A DNA stretch of 64,000 nucleotides from Telmatospirillum sp. J64-1 (GCF_006980715.1 NZ_SBHN01000007.1:1-64000), one strand, 5' to 3'. Counted from the stretch's first letter, positions 44,813 to 52,670 are shown. A program made the numbers and translations. Notes: generated from the letters alone by a model not told the origin.

Positions 44813-45790
44813 ATGACCCTTGCACCCGCCGTTCCGCTTCATGTGGTCTTCCTCGACCGCGACACCCTGTCGCCCGAGACCGTGTTGCGGCCCTTCTCCT
44901 TTCCCCATCGCCTGACCCTCTATGCTCATACCGGGGCGGAAGAGATCGCGGAACGCATCCGGGACGCGGACATCGTCATCACCAACAAGATCCCCCTGCG
45001 GCGCGATACCCTGGCCCAGGCACCGAAGCTGAAAATGATCGCCGTGGCCGCGACGGGAACCGATGTCATCGACCTTGCCGCCTGTTCCGAACGCGGTATC
45101 CGGGTCTTCAACATCCGGGATTACGCCCTTCACACCGTCCCCGAACATACCTTTGCCCTGATCTTTGCCCTGCGCCGCAGCATCGCGGCCTATCACGACT
45201 CGGTGAAGCAAGGCCGGTGGCAGGAATCCGGGCGCTTCTGCTTCTTCGACCATCCCATCCGCGACCTCGCCGGTTCGACCCTGGGGATCATCGGCGACGG
45301 GGCGCTGGGCCAGGCGGTCGCGAAGATCGCCACCGCCTTCGGGATGAAGGTGCTGTTCGCCGCCCATAAGGGACGCGACGGCATGGGCCGCCTCTACACC
45401 CCCTTCGACGAGGTGCTGCGCCGGGCCGACATCATCACCCTGCATTGCCCGCTGACGGCAGCCACCCGCAACATGATCGGGGCGCGGGAATTCGCCCTGA
45501 TGGAGCGCAAGCCGCTGCTGATCAACACCGCACGTGGCGGCATTGTCGATGAGCAGGCCCTGGCCGAGGCCTTGCGCGGCGGCCAAATCGCCGGGGCGGG
45601 CTTCGACGTCGCGACCGTCGAGCCGCCGCCGCCCGACCACCCGCTGATGGGCCTGCTGGACCTGCCCAACTTCATCCTGACGCCCCATGTCGCCTGGGCC
45701 AGCCGCGAAGCGATTCAGGGCCTGGCCGACCAGCTTGTGGATAATATCGAAGCAGCAGTGGCAGGAGAGCCCAGGAACATTGTAGTCTAG
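44813..45790 (+). CDS. D-isomer-specific 2-hydroxyacid dehydrogenase (glycerate/hydroxypyruvate type)
   Basis: A 325-residue NAD-dependent dehydrogenase. The nucleotide fold is STLGIIGDGALGQAVAKIA. Active-site Arg lies in LINTARGGIVDEQALAEALR, Glu in VATVEPPPPDHPL and His in ILTPHVAWASREA. The second glycine motif reads GDGALG rather than GxGxIG, as in some glycerate dehydrogenases. The divergent glycerate kinase makes hydroxypyruvate reductase or glycerate dehydrogenase activity likely. ATG 44813 follows GGAGAG; an in-frame ATG at 44771 is possible. The 111-nt divergent gap should hold both promoters. Confidence 0.88.
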   Translation: MTLAPAVPLHVVFLDRDTLSPETVLRPFSFPHRLTLYAHTGAEEIAERIRDADIVITNKIPLRRDTLAQAPKLKMIAVAATGTDVIDLAACSERGIRVFNIRDYALHTVPEHTFALIFALRRSIAAYHDSVKQGRWQESGRFCFFDHPIRDLAGSTLGIIGDGALGQAVAKIATAFGMKVLFAAHKGRDGMGRLYTPFDEVLRRADIITLHCPLTAATRNMIGAREFALMERKPLLINTARGGIVDEQALAEALRGGQIAGAGFDVATVEPPPPDHPLMGLLDLPNFILTPHVAWASREAIQGLADQLVDNIEAAVAGEPRNIVV

Positions 45791-45811
45791 AGTTTATCGA
45801 CTCTTTTTTTT
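45789..45811 (+). terminator. Short rho-independent terminator after the dehydrogenase gene
   Basis: Five-bp stem AGAGT / ACTCT with loop TTATCG, followed by a run of T. The stem is short but the T-tract is good. Confidence 0.6.
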
Positions 45812-45872
45812 CGGACGGCTCTCGGCCTTGGCCAAATCTGGTTTCGCACGGCAGGAAGGATACGTCGCAGCC

Positions 45873-46214
45873 ATGCTGCTGGCGGTCCTGTTCATGCTGT
45901 TCGCGGAACTGGGCCAGAAGCAATGGCCTTTCCCCTCTTCCGCCGACCTCGCCCAGGCTTCCCTGTCCCAGGTGGAGAAAGGGGAGGTCCGGGGCCCGGA
46001 TGCCGTTCCGGCCCTTCTGTCCGCGAAGCCCGGCCTTCTGCCGCGCGGACTGCCCGGCAGTGCCCCGGACCTCCCGCAAGCCGGTACCCCGGCATCCCTG
46101 CCGCAGGGCGCGCAGCCACTCTTCGCCGCCCTCGCCCCGGCCGCTGCGGACGGGACAGCCCTGCATCTGTCCGGCCACCTGTCCTCACGCTTCCCCATCG
46201 GTCCTCCGGCCTGA
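45873..46214 (+). CDS. Possible small membrane-anchored protein (weak call)
   Basis: An open frame of 113 codons starting at ATG 45873, with GGAAGGA about 12 bases upstream. Translation would give one N-terminal hydrophobic helix (MLLAVLFMLFAELGQ) and a proline/alanine-rich, low-complexity remainder. I recognise no family, and open frames on the opposite strand here are equally long. The codon pattern alone does not decide; it may be non-coding. Confidence 0.3.
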   Translation: MLLAVLFMLFAELGQKQWPFPSSADLAQASLSQVEKGEVRGPDAVPALLSAKPGLLPRGLPGSAPDLPQAGTPASLPQGAQPLFAALAPAAADGTALHLSGHLSSRFPIGPPA

Positions 46215-46298
46215 TCCGGCCCTGCTTGGCAGGGCATATCCGACAGGTCCTGAAATTCAGACTCTGCGCGGCGGATGGCCGCGCAATGGAGAAGCATG

Positions 46299-46400
46299 AT
46301 GTCTGGTGATCCCACTCCCCAGGAAAAGAAGTTCGTCGTCACCCTGGCCATCACGACGCTGATCGCCATGATCGGCTTTGCCGTCTGGGGGCTGATGTAA
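46299..46400 (+). CDS. 33-residue single-helix membrane microprotein
   Basis: A short frame starting at ATG 46299 (or the adjacent ATG at 46296) with GGAGAAG at 46288-46294, a well-spaced ribosome site. The product has a polar N-terminus (MSGDPTPQEKKF) and one membrane helix (VVTLAITTLIAMIGFAVWGL), the layout of tiny accessory subunits of membrane complexes. I recognise no named family. It is followed eight bases later by an 11-bp stem-loop. No neighbour reveals a partner. Confidence 0.55.
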   Translation: MSGDPTPQEKKFVVTLAITTLIAMIGFAVWGLM

Positions 46401-46407
46401 TCTCCGA

Positions 46408-46437
46408 GCAGCATGCGTCACATGTAACGCATGCTGC
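46408..46437. other. 11-bp stem-loop after the microprotein gene
   Basis: Perfect arms GCAGCATGCGT / ACGCATGCTGC, eight-base loop, no T-tract on either side. It lies eight bases after the microprotein stop and may protect or end that transcript. Confidence 0.55.
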
Positions 46438-46514
46438 GTCCTGCGACCTGCGGCCGTTGAGGCCGCGGCCAAGCGCGCGGAGGCGCGCGCCCTGCAAGGG
46501 CAAACTTATAAACT

Positions 46515-46549
46515 GAAAGCGTGATGCAGATTTACTGCATTACGCTTTC
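46515..46549. other. 15-bp stem-loop in the gap before the hydrolase gene
   Basis: Arms GAAAGCGTGATGCAG / CTGCATTACGCTTTC with one G-T mismatch and loop ATTTA. No T-tract. It lies 144 nt before the MBL-fold gene. It could be an operator or an RNA structure; nothing else is recognisable in 46438-46692. Confidence 0.55.
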
Positions 46550-46692
46550 GCTCCGGCGATGCGGCGGGCCCGTGTGGCGGAGGTATCCTTCACCATACGG
46601 GTTCGCCCTCGCCCGCCTTGTCATGATAGAGTTCCGACCAATCTTATTCGCCTTGGACTTTACGTCTTCACACATCAGACCCCGAGGACAAG

Positions 46693-47685
46693 ATGGCACG
46701 TCTCTTCATGCAGCGGGCAAGCCTCGCCTTGATGCTTTCCCTTTCCGCCGTCGGCGTCGCGGCCCTGTCTCCCGTCCATGCCGAACCCCCGGCGCAACAA
46801 CAGAACCAGGTTCCCGGCTATTACCGCATGGCCGTGGGAGAGTTCGAGGTCACCGCCCTTTATGACGGCTATGTCGACCTGCCTCCCCAGTTGCTGAGCG
46901 GCATCGCCGAGGACGACATCCAAAGCCTGCTGGCGCGCATGTTCCTGGAAACGACGCCGGGCGTGCAGACGGCGGTGAACGCCTATCTGGTCCATACCGG
47001 ATCGCGGCTGGTGCTGGTGGATGCCGGTGCAGGCGGCGCCTTCGGCCCCACCCTGGGCGGCATCGCCGAGAATATCCGGGCGGCCGGTTACGACCCGGCG
47101 CAGGTCGATACCGTGCTGCTGACCCATCTGCATGGCGACCATGCCGCCGGGCTTCTGGCCGCCGACGGCCAAGCGGCCTTCCCCAATGCCGAAGTCTGGG
47201 CGGCCCAGGAAGATGCCGCTTACTGGCTGGACGAAGCCATTGCCGCCCAGGCGCCGGAAGAGGCGCAGGGCTTCTTCAAGATGGCGCGCGAGTCCGTGGC
47301 GCCCTATGTCGCCGCCGACCGCTTCAAGACCTTCGCCCAGGACGAGGAAATCCTGCCGGGCGTCACCGCCGTCTCGCTGTTCGGCCATACGCCGGGCCAT
47401 AGCGGCTTTCTGGTCGCTTCGGAAGACCAGACCCTGCTGATCTGGGGCGATGTGATCCACAGCCATGCGGTGCAGTTCGCCCGTCCCGAAGTCGTCATCG
47501 AATTCGACACCGACAAGGAAGCGGCCCTGGCGACGCGCAAGCGCATCCTCGAGGAAGCCGCCCGCGACCGCTTGGCCATCGCCGGCGCGCATCTGCCCTT
47601 CCCCGGCATCGGCCATGTCCGCAACGAAGGCCAGGGCTATGCCTGGGTGCCGGTGGAATTCGGCCCTTACCGCCGGGCGCAGTAG
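46693..47685 (+). CDS. Secreted metallo-beta-lactamase-fold hydrolase
   Basis: A 330-residue protein. Residues 1-30 are a signal peptide (hydrophobic ASLALMLSLSAVGVAALS, cleavage after VHA). The MBL metal motif HLHGDHAAG is near residue 145, with later ligands in LFGHTPGHSG, IWGDVIHSH and GAHLPFPGIGH. This arrangement is that of dinuclear zinc hydrolases, close in style to the methyl parathion hydrolase/lactonase-type branch. The natural substrate is unknown. GAGGA lies six bases before the ATG. The cupin gene follows 17 nt later and may be co-transcribed. Confidence 0.9.
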   Translation: MARLFMQRASLALMLSLSAVGVAALSPVHAEPPAQQQNQVPGYYRMAVGEFEVTALYDGYVDLPPQLLSGIAEDDIQSLLARMFLETTPGVQTAVNAYLVHTGSRLVLVDAGAGGAFGPTLGGIAENIRAAGYDPAQVDTVLLTHLHGDHAAGLLAADGQAAFPNAEVWAAQEDAAYWLDEAIAAQAPEEAQGFFKMARESVAPYVAADRFKTFAQDEEILPGVTAVSLFGHTPGHSGFLVASEDQTLLIWGDVIHSHAVQFARPEVVIEFDTDKEAALATRKRILEEAARDRLAIAGAHLPFPGIGHVRNEGQGYAWVPVEFGPYRRAQ

Positions 47686-47702
47686 ATCCTGAAAGGGAGG
47701 AG

Positions 47703-48212
47703 ATGCCCGTGCTGACGGCTGAAAAGGTGATCGCCCTGCTCGATCTGGTTCCCCATCCCGAGGAAGGCGGCTTCTTCCGCGAGACCTGGCGGGCCGGGGA
47801 AGGGATCGAGCCGAGTGCCCTGCCCGGGCGCTATACCGGGCGGCGGTCCTTCGGCACCGCCATTTATTACCTGCTGACGCCGGGCACCTTCTCTCACCTG
47901 CACCGCCTGAAAAGCGACGAGGTCTTCCACTTCTATCTCGGCGACCCGGTGGAGCAGTTGCACCTGAACCCGGACGGCACCTCCCGCCGCGTCGTCCTGG
48001 GCACCGACCTGGAAGCGGGCCAATCGCCCCAGGTGGTGGTTCCGGCCGGTGTCTGGCAAGGGGCGCGGCTGGTCGATGGCGGCCGCCTCGCCCTCCTCGG
48101 CTGCACCGTCGCCCCCGGTTTCGAATTCGCCGATTACGACCACGGCAAGGCCGAGGACATGCTCGCCGGCTGGCCGGACCAGGCCGAGCTGATCGGGAAA
48201 CTGACGGCGTAG
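47703..48212 (+). CDS. Cupin superfamily protein (DUF985/Cupin_5)
   Basis: A 169-residue single-domain cupin. LDLVPHPEEGGFFRETWRAG, TAIYYLLTPGTFSHLHRLKS and DEVFHFYLGDPVEQLHLN match the Cupin_5 family, whose members include proteins annotated as sugar epimerase-like. Possible metal-binding histidines are in FSHLHRL and VFHFYL. Reaction unknown. GGGAGGAG lies immediately before the ATG. Confidence 0.88.
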   Translation: MPVLTAEKVIALLDLVPHPEEGGFFRETWRAGEGIEPSALPGRYTGRRSFGTAIYYLLTPGTFSHLHRLKSDEVFHFYLGDPVEQLHLNPDGTSRRVVLGTDLEAGQSPQVVVPAGVWQGARLVDGGRLALLGCTVAPGFEFADYDHGKAEDMLAGWPDQAELIGKLTA

Positions 48213-48280
48213 GAAAGACCTGACTCCCGCTGTCCGGGCCCTGTCCGAACCCGCCAAAGGCCCGTGTCCCTCTTTCCTCC

Positions 48281-48360
48281 GTCACTCCCGCGCAAGCGGG
48301 AGTCCATCTCGATCCGCGAAACACCGGCTTGAGTGGATTCCCGCTTTCGCGGGAATGACG
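48281..48360. repeat. Interspersed bipartite palindromic repeat, copy 2
   Basis: Left hairpin GTCACTCCCGC-GCAA-GCGGGAGTCCA, a 30-nt spacer, then right hairpin TGGATT, CCCGC-TTTC-GCGGG, AATGAC. The same mirror arrangement as the copy at 35655, here between the convergent cupin and dprE2 genes, where it may also end transcription. Confidence 0.88.
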
Positions 48361-48407
48361 AGGGGAATCGGTGATGCCAAAGCCCCAGTGAATCGGACAG
48401 CGCCCTT

Positions 48408-49160
48408 CTAAATCTTCACCCGCTTGAACACCGGCTCCGGCAGGACGCGGATCGCGGTCATGATCATGCGCCAGATGGGGCGGACATAGATCACATCCCT
48501 GCCCTGGCGATGGGCGGCGATGACGGCTTTGGCGACTTCCTCGGGCTGGGCGGTCAGGCGTTTGGGCAGGTCCATGCCTTCGGTCATGCGGGTATCCACG
48601 AAGCCCGGCTTGACGGTGATCACCCGCAGGCCGCTCTTGCACAGGCGGGCGCGCAGCCCCGACAGGTAGGCGGTGAAGCCTGCCTTGGCCGAGCCGTAGA
48701 CGTAATTCGAGCCGCGCCCACGATCACCCGCCACGGAGCTGACGCCGATAAGGACGCCCTGCCCCCGCCTTTCCAGGCGCTTGGCGGCGGCTTCCAGAAT
48801 CAGCGAGGGGCCGATGTAATTGGTGCGCATGACCAGTTCGGCCGCCGCCGGATCCTCGACCGAACGCTGCTGGTCGCCCAGCAGCCCGACCACGCAGACG
48901 ACGACGGAAGGCGCAGGGTCCAGGCCGTCGAGGAAGGGGCCGTGCCCCTCCAGGTCCAGCACGTCGAAGGCATGGGTGGCAACGGCGACATTGTGGCGGA
49001 TGCGAATGTCCTCGGCCTCGGTCTCCAGGCGCTCGGGATGGCGGGCGGCAAGGTGCAGCGGATGGCCTTCGGCGGCATAGGCCTGGGCAATGGCGCGGCC
49101 GATATCGGACATGGCACCGAGAACGAGAACGGGGTCCTTTCCCGCAACTGAAGCAGTCAT
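48408..49160 (-). CDS. dprE2: DprE2-like decaprenylphospho-2-keto-ribose reductase (SDR family)
   Basis: A 250-residue short-chain dehydrogenase. The nucleotide motif is VLGAMSDIGRAIAQAYA and the catalytic Tyr-Lys lie in SNYVYGSAKAGFTAYLSG with Ser in IGVSSVAGDRGRG. GFVDTRMTEGMDLPK and the basic C-terminus PVFKRVKI are typical of DprE2. It would reduce polyprenyl-phospho-2-keto-erythro-pentofuranose to polyprenyl-phospho-D-arabinofuranose. The ATG overlaps the dprE1 stop by four bases. Confidence 0.88.
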   Translation of the reverse strand: MTASVAGKDPVLVLGAMSDIGRAIAQAYAAEGHPLHLAARHPERLETEAEDIRIRHNVAVATHAFDVLDLEGHGPFLDGLDPAPSVVVCVVGLLGDQQRSVEDPAAAELVMRTNYIGPSLILEAAAKRLERRGQGVLIGVSSVAGDRGRGSNYVYGSAKAGFTAYLSGLRARLCKSGLRVITVKPGFVDTRMTEGMDLPKRLTAQPEEVAKAVIAAHRQGRDVIYVRPIWRMIMTAIRVLPEPVFKRVKI

Positions 49161-50479
49161 AGGTCTAGTCGCTCCGCTTGGAGGGATTGCATCTTGCCGC
49201 GCGCGCCGTAGTGAGCGCGGATCTCCTGGAACCGTTCCACCCCCGGATAGCCCTTGCGGAACATATGCGGCGTCGAGCGGGCGTCCTTGGCGAGATAGAG
49301 GCGTCCGCCATGATCGGCGACGATGGCGTCCAGTTCCAGCAATAGTCCGAGCGTCGGCCCGCGCAACGGAAAGTCCAGGGCCAGGGTATAGCCTTCCATG
49401 GGGAAGGACATCAGGTCGTCCTGCTTGCCGAACAGCTTCAGCACCGCCAGGAAGGAGCCGCTGCCGGTCTTCTGGATGGTGTTCAGCAGGCGCCGCAGCC
49501 CTTCGCGCCCGGCCTGCTTGGGCAACACGCATTGATATTGCGTGAAGCCGTGGCGGCCATAGATGCGGTTCCATTCCAGGATGGCATCCAGGGGATAGAA
49601 GAAGCTGTCGTAATCGACGATGCGCGGCGCCGCCGTCTTCGGCGCGGCACCGTAATACAAGGCGTTGAAGGCCCGCACCGACCAGGAATTCAGCGCCCAG
49701 GACGGAAAGTCCATCGGCACCCGCTTCAGGCGCTTGCGCCGGGGCTGCAAGGGCTGGGACGCAACCTCGGCGGGGAGTTCGTCGGGCATGGCATGTTCGC
49801 CGCGCGTCAGCAGCGAACGGCCCTGGCACTTGCCGCCTTGCAGGCAGTCGATCCAGCTGACGGTATAGGTCCAATCCGCCGATTCCTCGAAGGCCTCCAG
49901 CGTCTCTTCCAGCGTCGTCGCGCGGATGGTTTCCTGCCGGATCCAGGCGCTTTGGATGGGCAGCAGCCGGAAGCTGGCCGACAGGATGATGCCGGTCAGC
50001 CCCATGCCGCCGATGGTGGCGGCGAACAAATCGGCATGTTCCTGGCGGCTGCATTCCAGGATGCGGCCATCGGCGACCATCACCCGCATGCTTTCCACAT
50101 GGCGGCCGAAGGATCCGGCGACGTGATGGTTCTTGCCATGCACGTCGGATGCGATCATGCCGCCGACGGTGACGAATTTGGTGCCCGGCGTGACCGGCGG
50201 AAACCAGCCGCGCGGCACGAAGACCTCCAGGATCGTCTCCAGCCGCACCCCGGCCTCGCAGGTCAGCCGGCCATTCGCCGGATCGAAGGCGAGGAAGCGG
50301 TCGAGATGGCGGCTGAGCAGGGTCAGATGGGGCTGCAGGGCGGCGTCGCCGTAGGACCGGCCATTGCCTCGTGCGATCAGCGGCGCCTCGTCCAGCACGG
50401 CGCGGATGTCCTCCACGCCGCGCATGGCGGCCACGCGGCAATCGAGACGGGGAAAGTTTCCCCAGCCGGACAGCATCAT
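49157..50479 (-). CDS. dprE1: DprE1-like decaprenylphospho-ribose 2-oxidase (FAD)
   Basis: A 440-residue FAD oxidoreductase of the VAO fold. The FAD domain includes IARGNGRSYGDAAL, TPGTKFVTVGGMIASDVHGK and HVAGSFGRHVESMRVM. The substrate domain includes IYGRHGFTQYQCVLPKQAG, AVLKLFGKQDDLMSFP and GGRLYLAKDARSTPHM, whose Lys matches the essential Lys418 of mycobacterial DprE1. The site of mycobacterial Cys387 (target of benzothiazinones, in ICVDFP) reads LALDFP here, so the cysteine is absent. It catalyses the first half of ribose to arabinose epimerisation on the lipid carrier. Overlaps gtrA by four bases. Confidence 0.92.
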   Translation of the reverse strand: MMLSGWGNFPRLDCRVAAMRGVEDIRAVLDEAPLIARGNGRSYGDAALQPHLTLLSRHLDRFLAFDPANGRLTCEAGVRLETILEVFVPRGWFPPVTPGTKFVTVGGMIASDVHGKNHHVAGSFGRHVESMRVMVADGRILECSRQEHADLFAATIGGMGLTGIILSASFRLLPIQSAWIRQETIRATTLEETLEAFEESADWTYTVSWIDCLQGGKCQGRSLLTRGEHAMPDELPAEVASQPLQPRRKRLKRVPMDFPSWALNSWSVRAFNALYYGAAPKTAAPRIVDYDSFFYPLDAILEWNRIYGRHGFTQYQCVLPKQAGREGLRRLLNTIQKTGSGSFLAVLKLFGKQDDLMSFPMEGYTLALDFPLRGPTLGLLLELDAIVADHGGRLYLAKDARSTPHMFRKGYPGVERFQEIRAHYGARGKMQSLQAERLDL

Positions 50480-50892
50480 GTCAGCTGCTCGCGGTCGAAG
50501 ACGAAGCGCTTGTCCAGGCGGTATTTCATCACATAGCCGATGGACAGGCCGATGATGGCCCCCAGGTCGCGCATGTGGGACGTCTGGAACACCGCATAGA
50601 AGGTCAGTTCCGTGCCCCAGAAGATGGCCGTGGTGAACAGCCCCATCAGGGTGTAGAGCCCGAATTTGCGCGAATGGGTGGCAAGCCCGGTGGACATGTC
50701 GCCGAAGATCCAGCGCTTATCCAGCACGTATTTCACCACCAAGCCGGTGGCGGTCCCGGCGACCATGGCCAGAGGCAGGCCGAAATGGGGATCGTTGTAG
50801 GTGGCGAGGCTGAGATGCTGGGTCGCCAGATTGACAAGGGTGGCGATGACCGCGAACAGCACGTAGCGGCCGACAAGGGTAAGGTTGTTCAA
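50476..50892 (-). CDS. GtrA-family membrane protein (Rv3789-like)
   Basis: A 138-residue protein with four membrane helices in the GtrA pattern: VGRYVLFAVIATLVNLATQH, VAGTATGLVVKYVLDKRWIF and GLSIGYVMKYRLDKRFVFDR. GtrA proteins are linked to moving or anchoring polyprenyl-phospho-sugars; in mycobacteria a GtrA protein (Rv3789) sits next to dprE1. It starts with TTG overlapping the ubiA stop (TTGA) and its stop overlaps dprE1, so it belongs functionally to this pathway. Confidence 0.9.
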   Translation of the reverse strand: MNNLTLVGRYVLFAVIATLVNLATQHLSLATYNDPHFGLPLAMVAGTATGLVVKYVLDKRWIFGDMSTGLATHSRKFGLYTLMGLFTTAIFWGTELTFYAVFQTSHMRDLGAIIGLSIGYVMKYRLDKRFVFDREQLT

Positions 50893-52373
50893 GGCAGCGA
50901 CCCCACGATCACGGCCACACCGGCCAGCCCCACCGTCAGCAGGCTCATGCGGTCCTTGACGGCGAAGACCACCGGGTCGTCATGGACCTCGCCGCGATGG
51001 GCGAGCATGAGGATGCGGCTGACCCAGTAGAGCATCAGGATGCCGATGGCCCACAGGGCTTCCGGGTGGTTGTAGAGCAGGTCCACGTCGGGGCTATTAA
51101 TATAAAGTGCCAGGACCAGCACCGAGACGAAGCCGCTGGCCCCGGCCAGCGCGCCGACCATGGGGGTGTCGTCGGTGCCGTATCCGCGTCCGGCGGCCTT
51201 GCCCTTGCGGCTGCTGCGCAGGCGGTCGACCAGTTCGCTGTAGCGCTTGATCAGCGCCAGGCTGAGGAACAGGAACATCGAGAAGGCCAGCAGCCATTCC
51301 GACACCATGATTCCCGTCGCCGCCGCCCCGGCCAGCACGCGCAGCGTATAGAGCCCGGCCAGCGTCAGCACATCCACCACGATCTTCTGCTTGAGCAGGA
51401 CCGAGTAGAGCAAGGTCGTGCAGTAATAGGCGGCCAGGATGGCGACGAAGGCCAAGGGCAGGAACAGCGCGATGGCTGCCGCTCCTATCAGGAGCAAGGG
51501 TATCAGGAGTATGCCGTGGGACAGCGGCACCGCCCCGCAGGCGAAGGGACGGTTCTTCTTGGTCGGATGGGCCCGGTCGTTGGGCAGGTCGATCAGGTCG
51601 TTGAGAAGATAGACGCTCGACGCGCACAGGCTGAAGGCGAGGAAGGCCAGGAAGGCATTGCCCAGCGTCGCCGCATCGAAACTGTGACTGGCCAGGGCCG
51701 GCAGGAAGACCAGGGAGTTCTTCAACCATTGATGCAGGCGCATGGCCTTCATGTAGCCGCGCACCAATTGCTTGGGCGTGCGCGGCGGCGAGACCTCATG
51801 GACATTCTCGCAGCGCTTGGTCGCCAGTTTCCGCACCCGGTGCGGCACGTCCACCAGGATGGCCTGGCGGCATTTCTCCCAGACCTTCAGGTCCACCTCG
51901 GCATTGGCGGCATAGTCGAAACCCTTCTCGCCGAAGGTCTCGCACAATACACGCGCCTTTTCACTGCCGCCCAGATTGGTGGTGCCGTCGGAAGCGAAAA
52001 CGCCGTCGAAGAATCCCAGATGGTCGGCCAGGGCCTCGACATAGCGGCGGTCGGAGGCCGAGGCGAGATAGATCTTGCGTCCCCGCGCGCGCTCCGCCTG
52101 GATATAGCAGACCAGTTCCTCGTTGAAGGGCAGCAGGTGCAGATCGAGCACCACATGATCGGCGATCTTCGCCTTGAAGGCGGCCTTGCCCTTCATCAGC
52201 CAGAACGGCAGCTTGAAAAAGCTGAGCGGGTTAAGAGCAAGAAGGCGGAAAAACGATTCAACCAGAAGGTCACTGCGCGTCAGTGTCCCGTCCAGGTCCA
52301 CGACCAATGGAAGTTCGCTCGCTTCCGATTGAGCGACAGAAGGTGTTTGATTCAGATTTGTTGCAAATTTCAC
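50889..52373 (-). CDS. ubiA: HAD phosphatase-UbiA prenyltransferase fusion (decaprenyl-phosphate phosphoribosyltransferase type)
   Basis: A 494-residue two-domain protein. Residues about 22-215 are a HAD phosphatase (VVDLDGTLTRSDLLVESFF). Residues about 225-494 are a UbiA-type membrane domain with about nine helices; the Asp motif is NDLIDLPNDRAHPTKKNRPF and the second is YSELVDRLRSSRKG. The motif NDxxDxxxDRxHPTKxxRP is that of the enzyme that puts phosphoribosyl diphosphate on decaprenyl phosphate (mycobacterial Rv3806c). The HAD part could remove the 5-phosphate, the job of a separate phosphatase in mycobacteria. The start GTG at 52373 has its ribosome site unusually close, so it is uncertain. 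Confidence 0.88.
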   Translation of the reverse strand: MKFATNLNQTPSVAQSEASELPLVVDLDGTLTRSDLLVESFFRLLALNPLSFFKLPFWLMKGKAAFKAKIADHVVLDLHLLPFNEELVCYIQAERARGRKIYLASASDRRYVEALADHLGFFDGVFASDGTTNLGGSEKARVLCETFGEKGFDYAANAEVDLKVWEKCRQAILVDVPHRVRKLATKRCENVHEVSPPRTPKQLVRGYMKAMRLHQWLKNSLVFLPALASHSFDAATLGNAFLAFLAFSLCASSVYLLNDLIDLPNDRAHPTKKNRPFACGAVPLSHGILLIPLLLIGAAAIALFLPLAFVAILAAYYCTTLLYSVLLKQKIVVDVLTLAGLYTLRVLAGAAATGIMVSEWLLAFSMFLFLSLALIKRYSELVDRLRSSRKGKAAGRGYGTDDTPMVGALAGASGFVSVLVLALYINSPDVDLLYNHPEALWAIGILMLYWVSRILMLAHRGEVHDDPVVFAVKDRMSLLTVGLAGVAVIVGSLP

Positions 52374-52670
52374 CCTCTGTTCCCCTAATCAGCTAGTAAA
52401 GATGATGGTGCCCAGCGGTAAATCAGGAGCTAACTTTGGGTCCCGCTAATTGTGATTCAACATCTCCTTCTGCTCTCTACCTACTGATGCTGCGGCGCAA
52501 CACAAAAGAATTAGACTTACATCTTTAGGTGAAGAAAAGCGTCACCATCCACTTGGGTCACGCCTTCTGTCCTTTCGCAGCATTGTACAATCCTCTCCGA
52601 AGCCGCTTATGAAACCCTCAGGGGCGCCTCCTGCCGCCAGAGAGGCGGAATTTCACGCCTATCATGCCCA
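52374..52670. promoter_or_regulatory. Divergent intergenic region between the arabinose-donor operon and the glycosyltransferase genes
   Basis: A 297-nt gap of clearly lower GC than its flanks, with no gene. It must carry promoters for both directions, but I see no convincing -10/-35 pair. A 10-bp palindrome ATTGTACAAT lies at 52582-52591, about 80 nt before the plus-strand gene. Confidence 0.4.

Noticed and set aside
45672-46414. Two minus-strand frames opposite the gap after the dehydrogenase gene
   Set aside because: They overlap each other or the dehydrogenase end, lack ribosome sites and give no recognisable protein.
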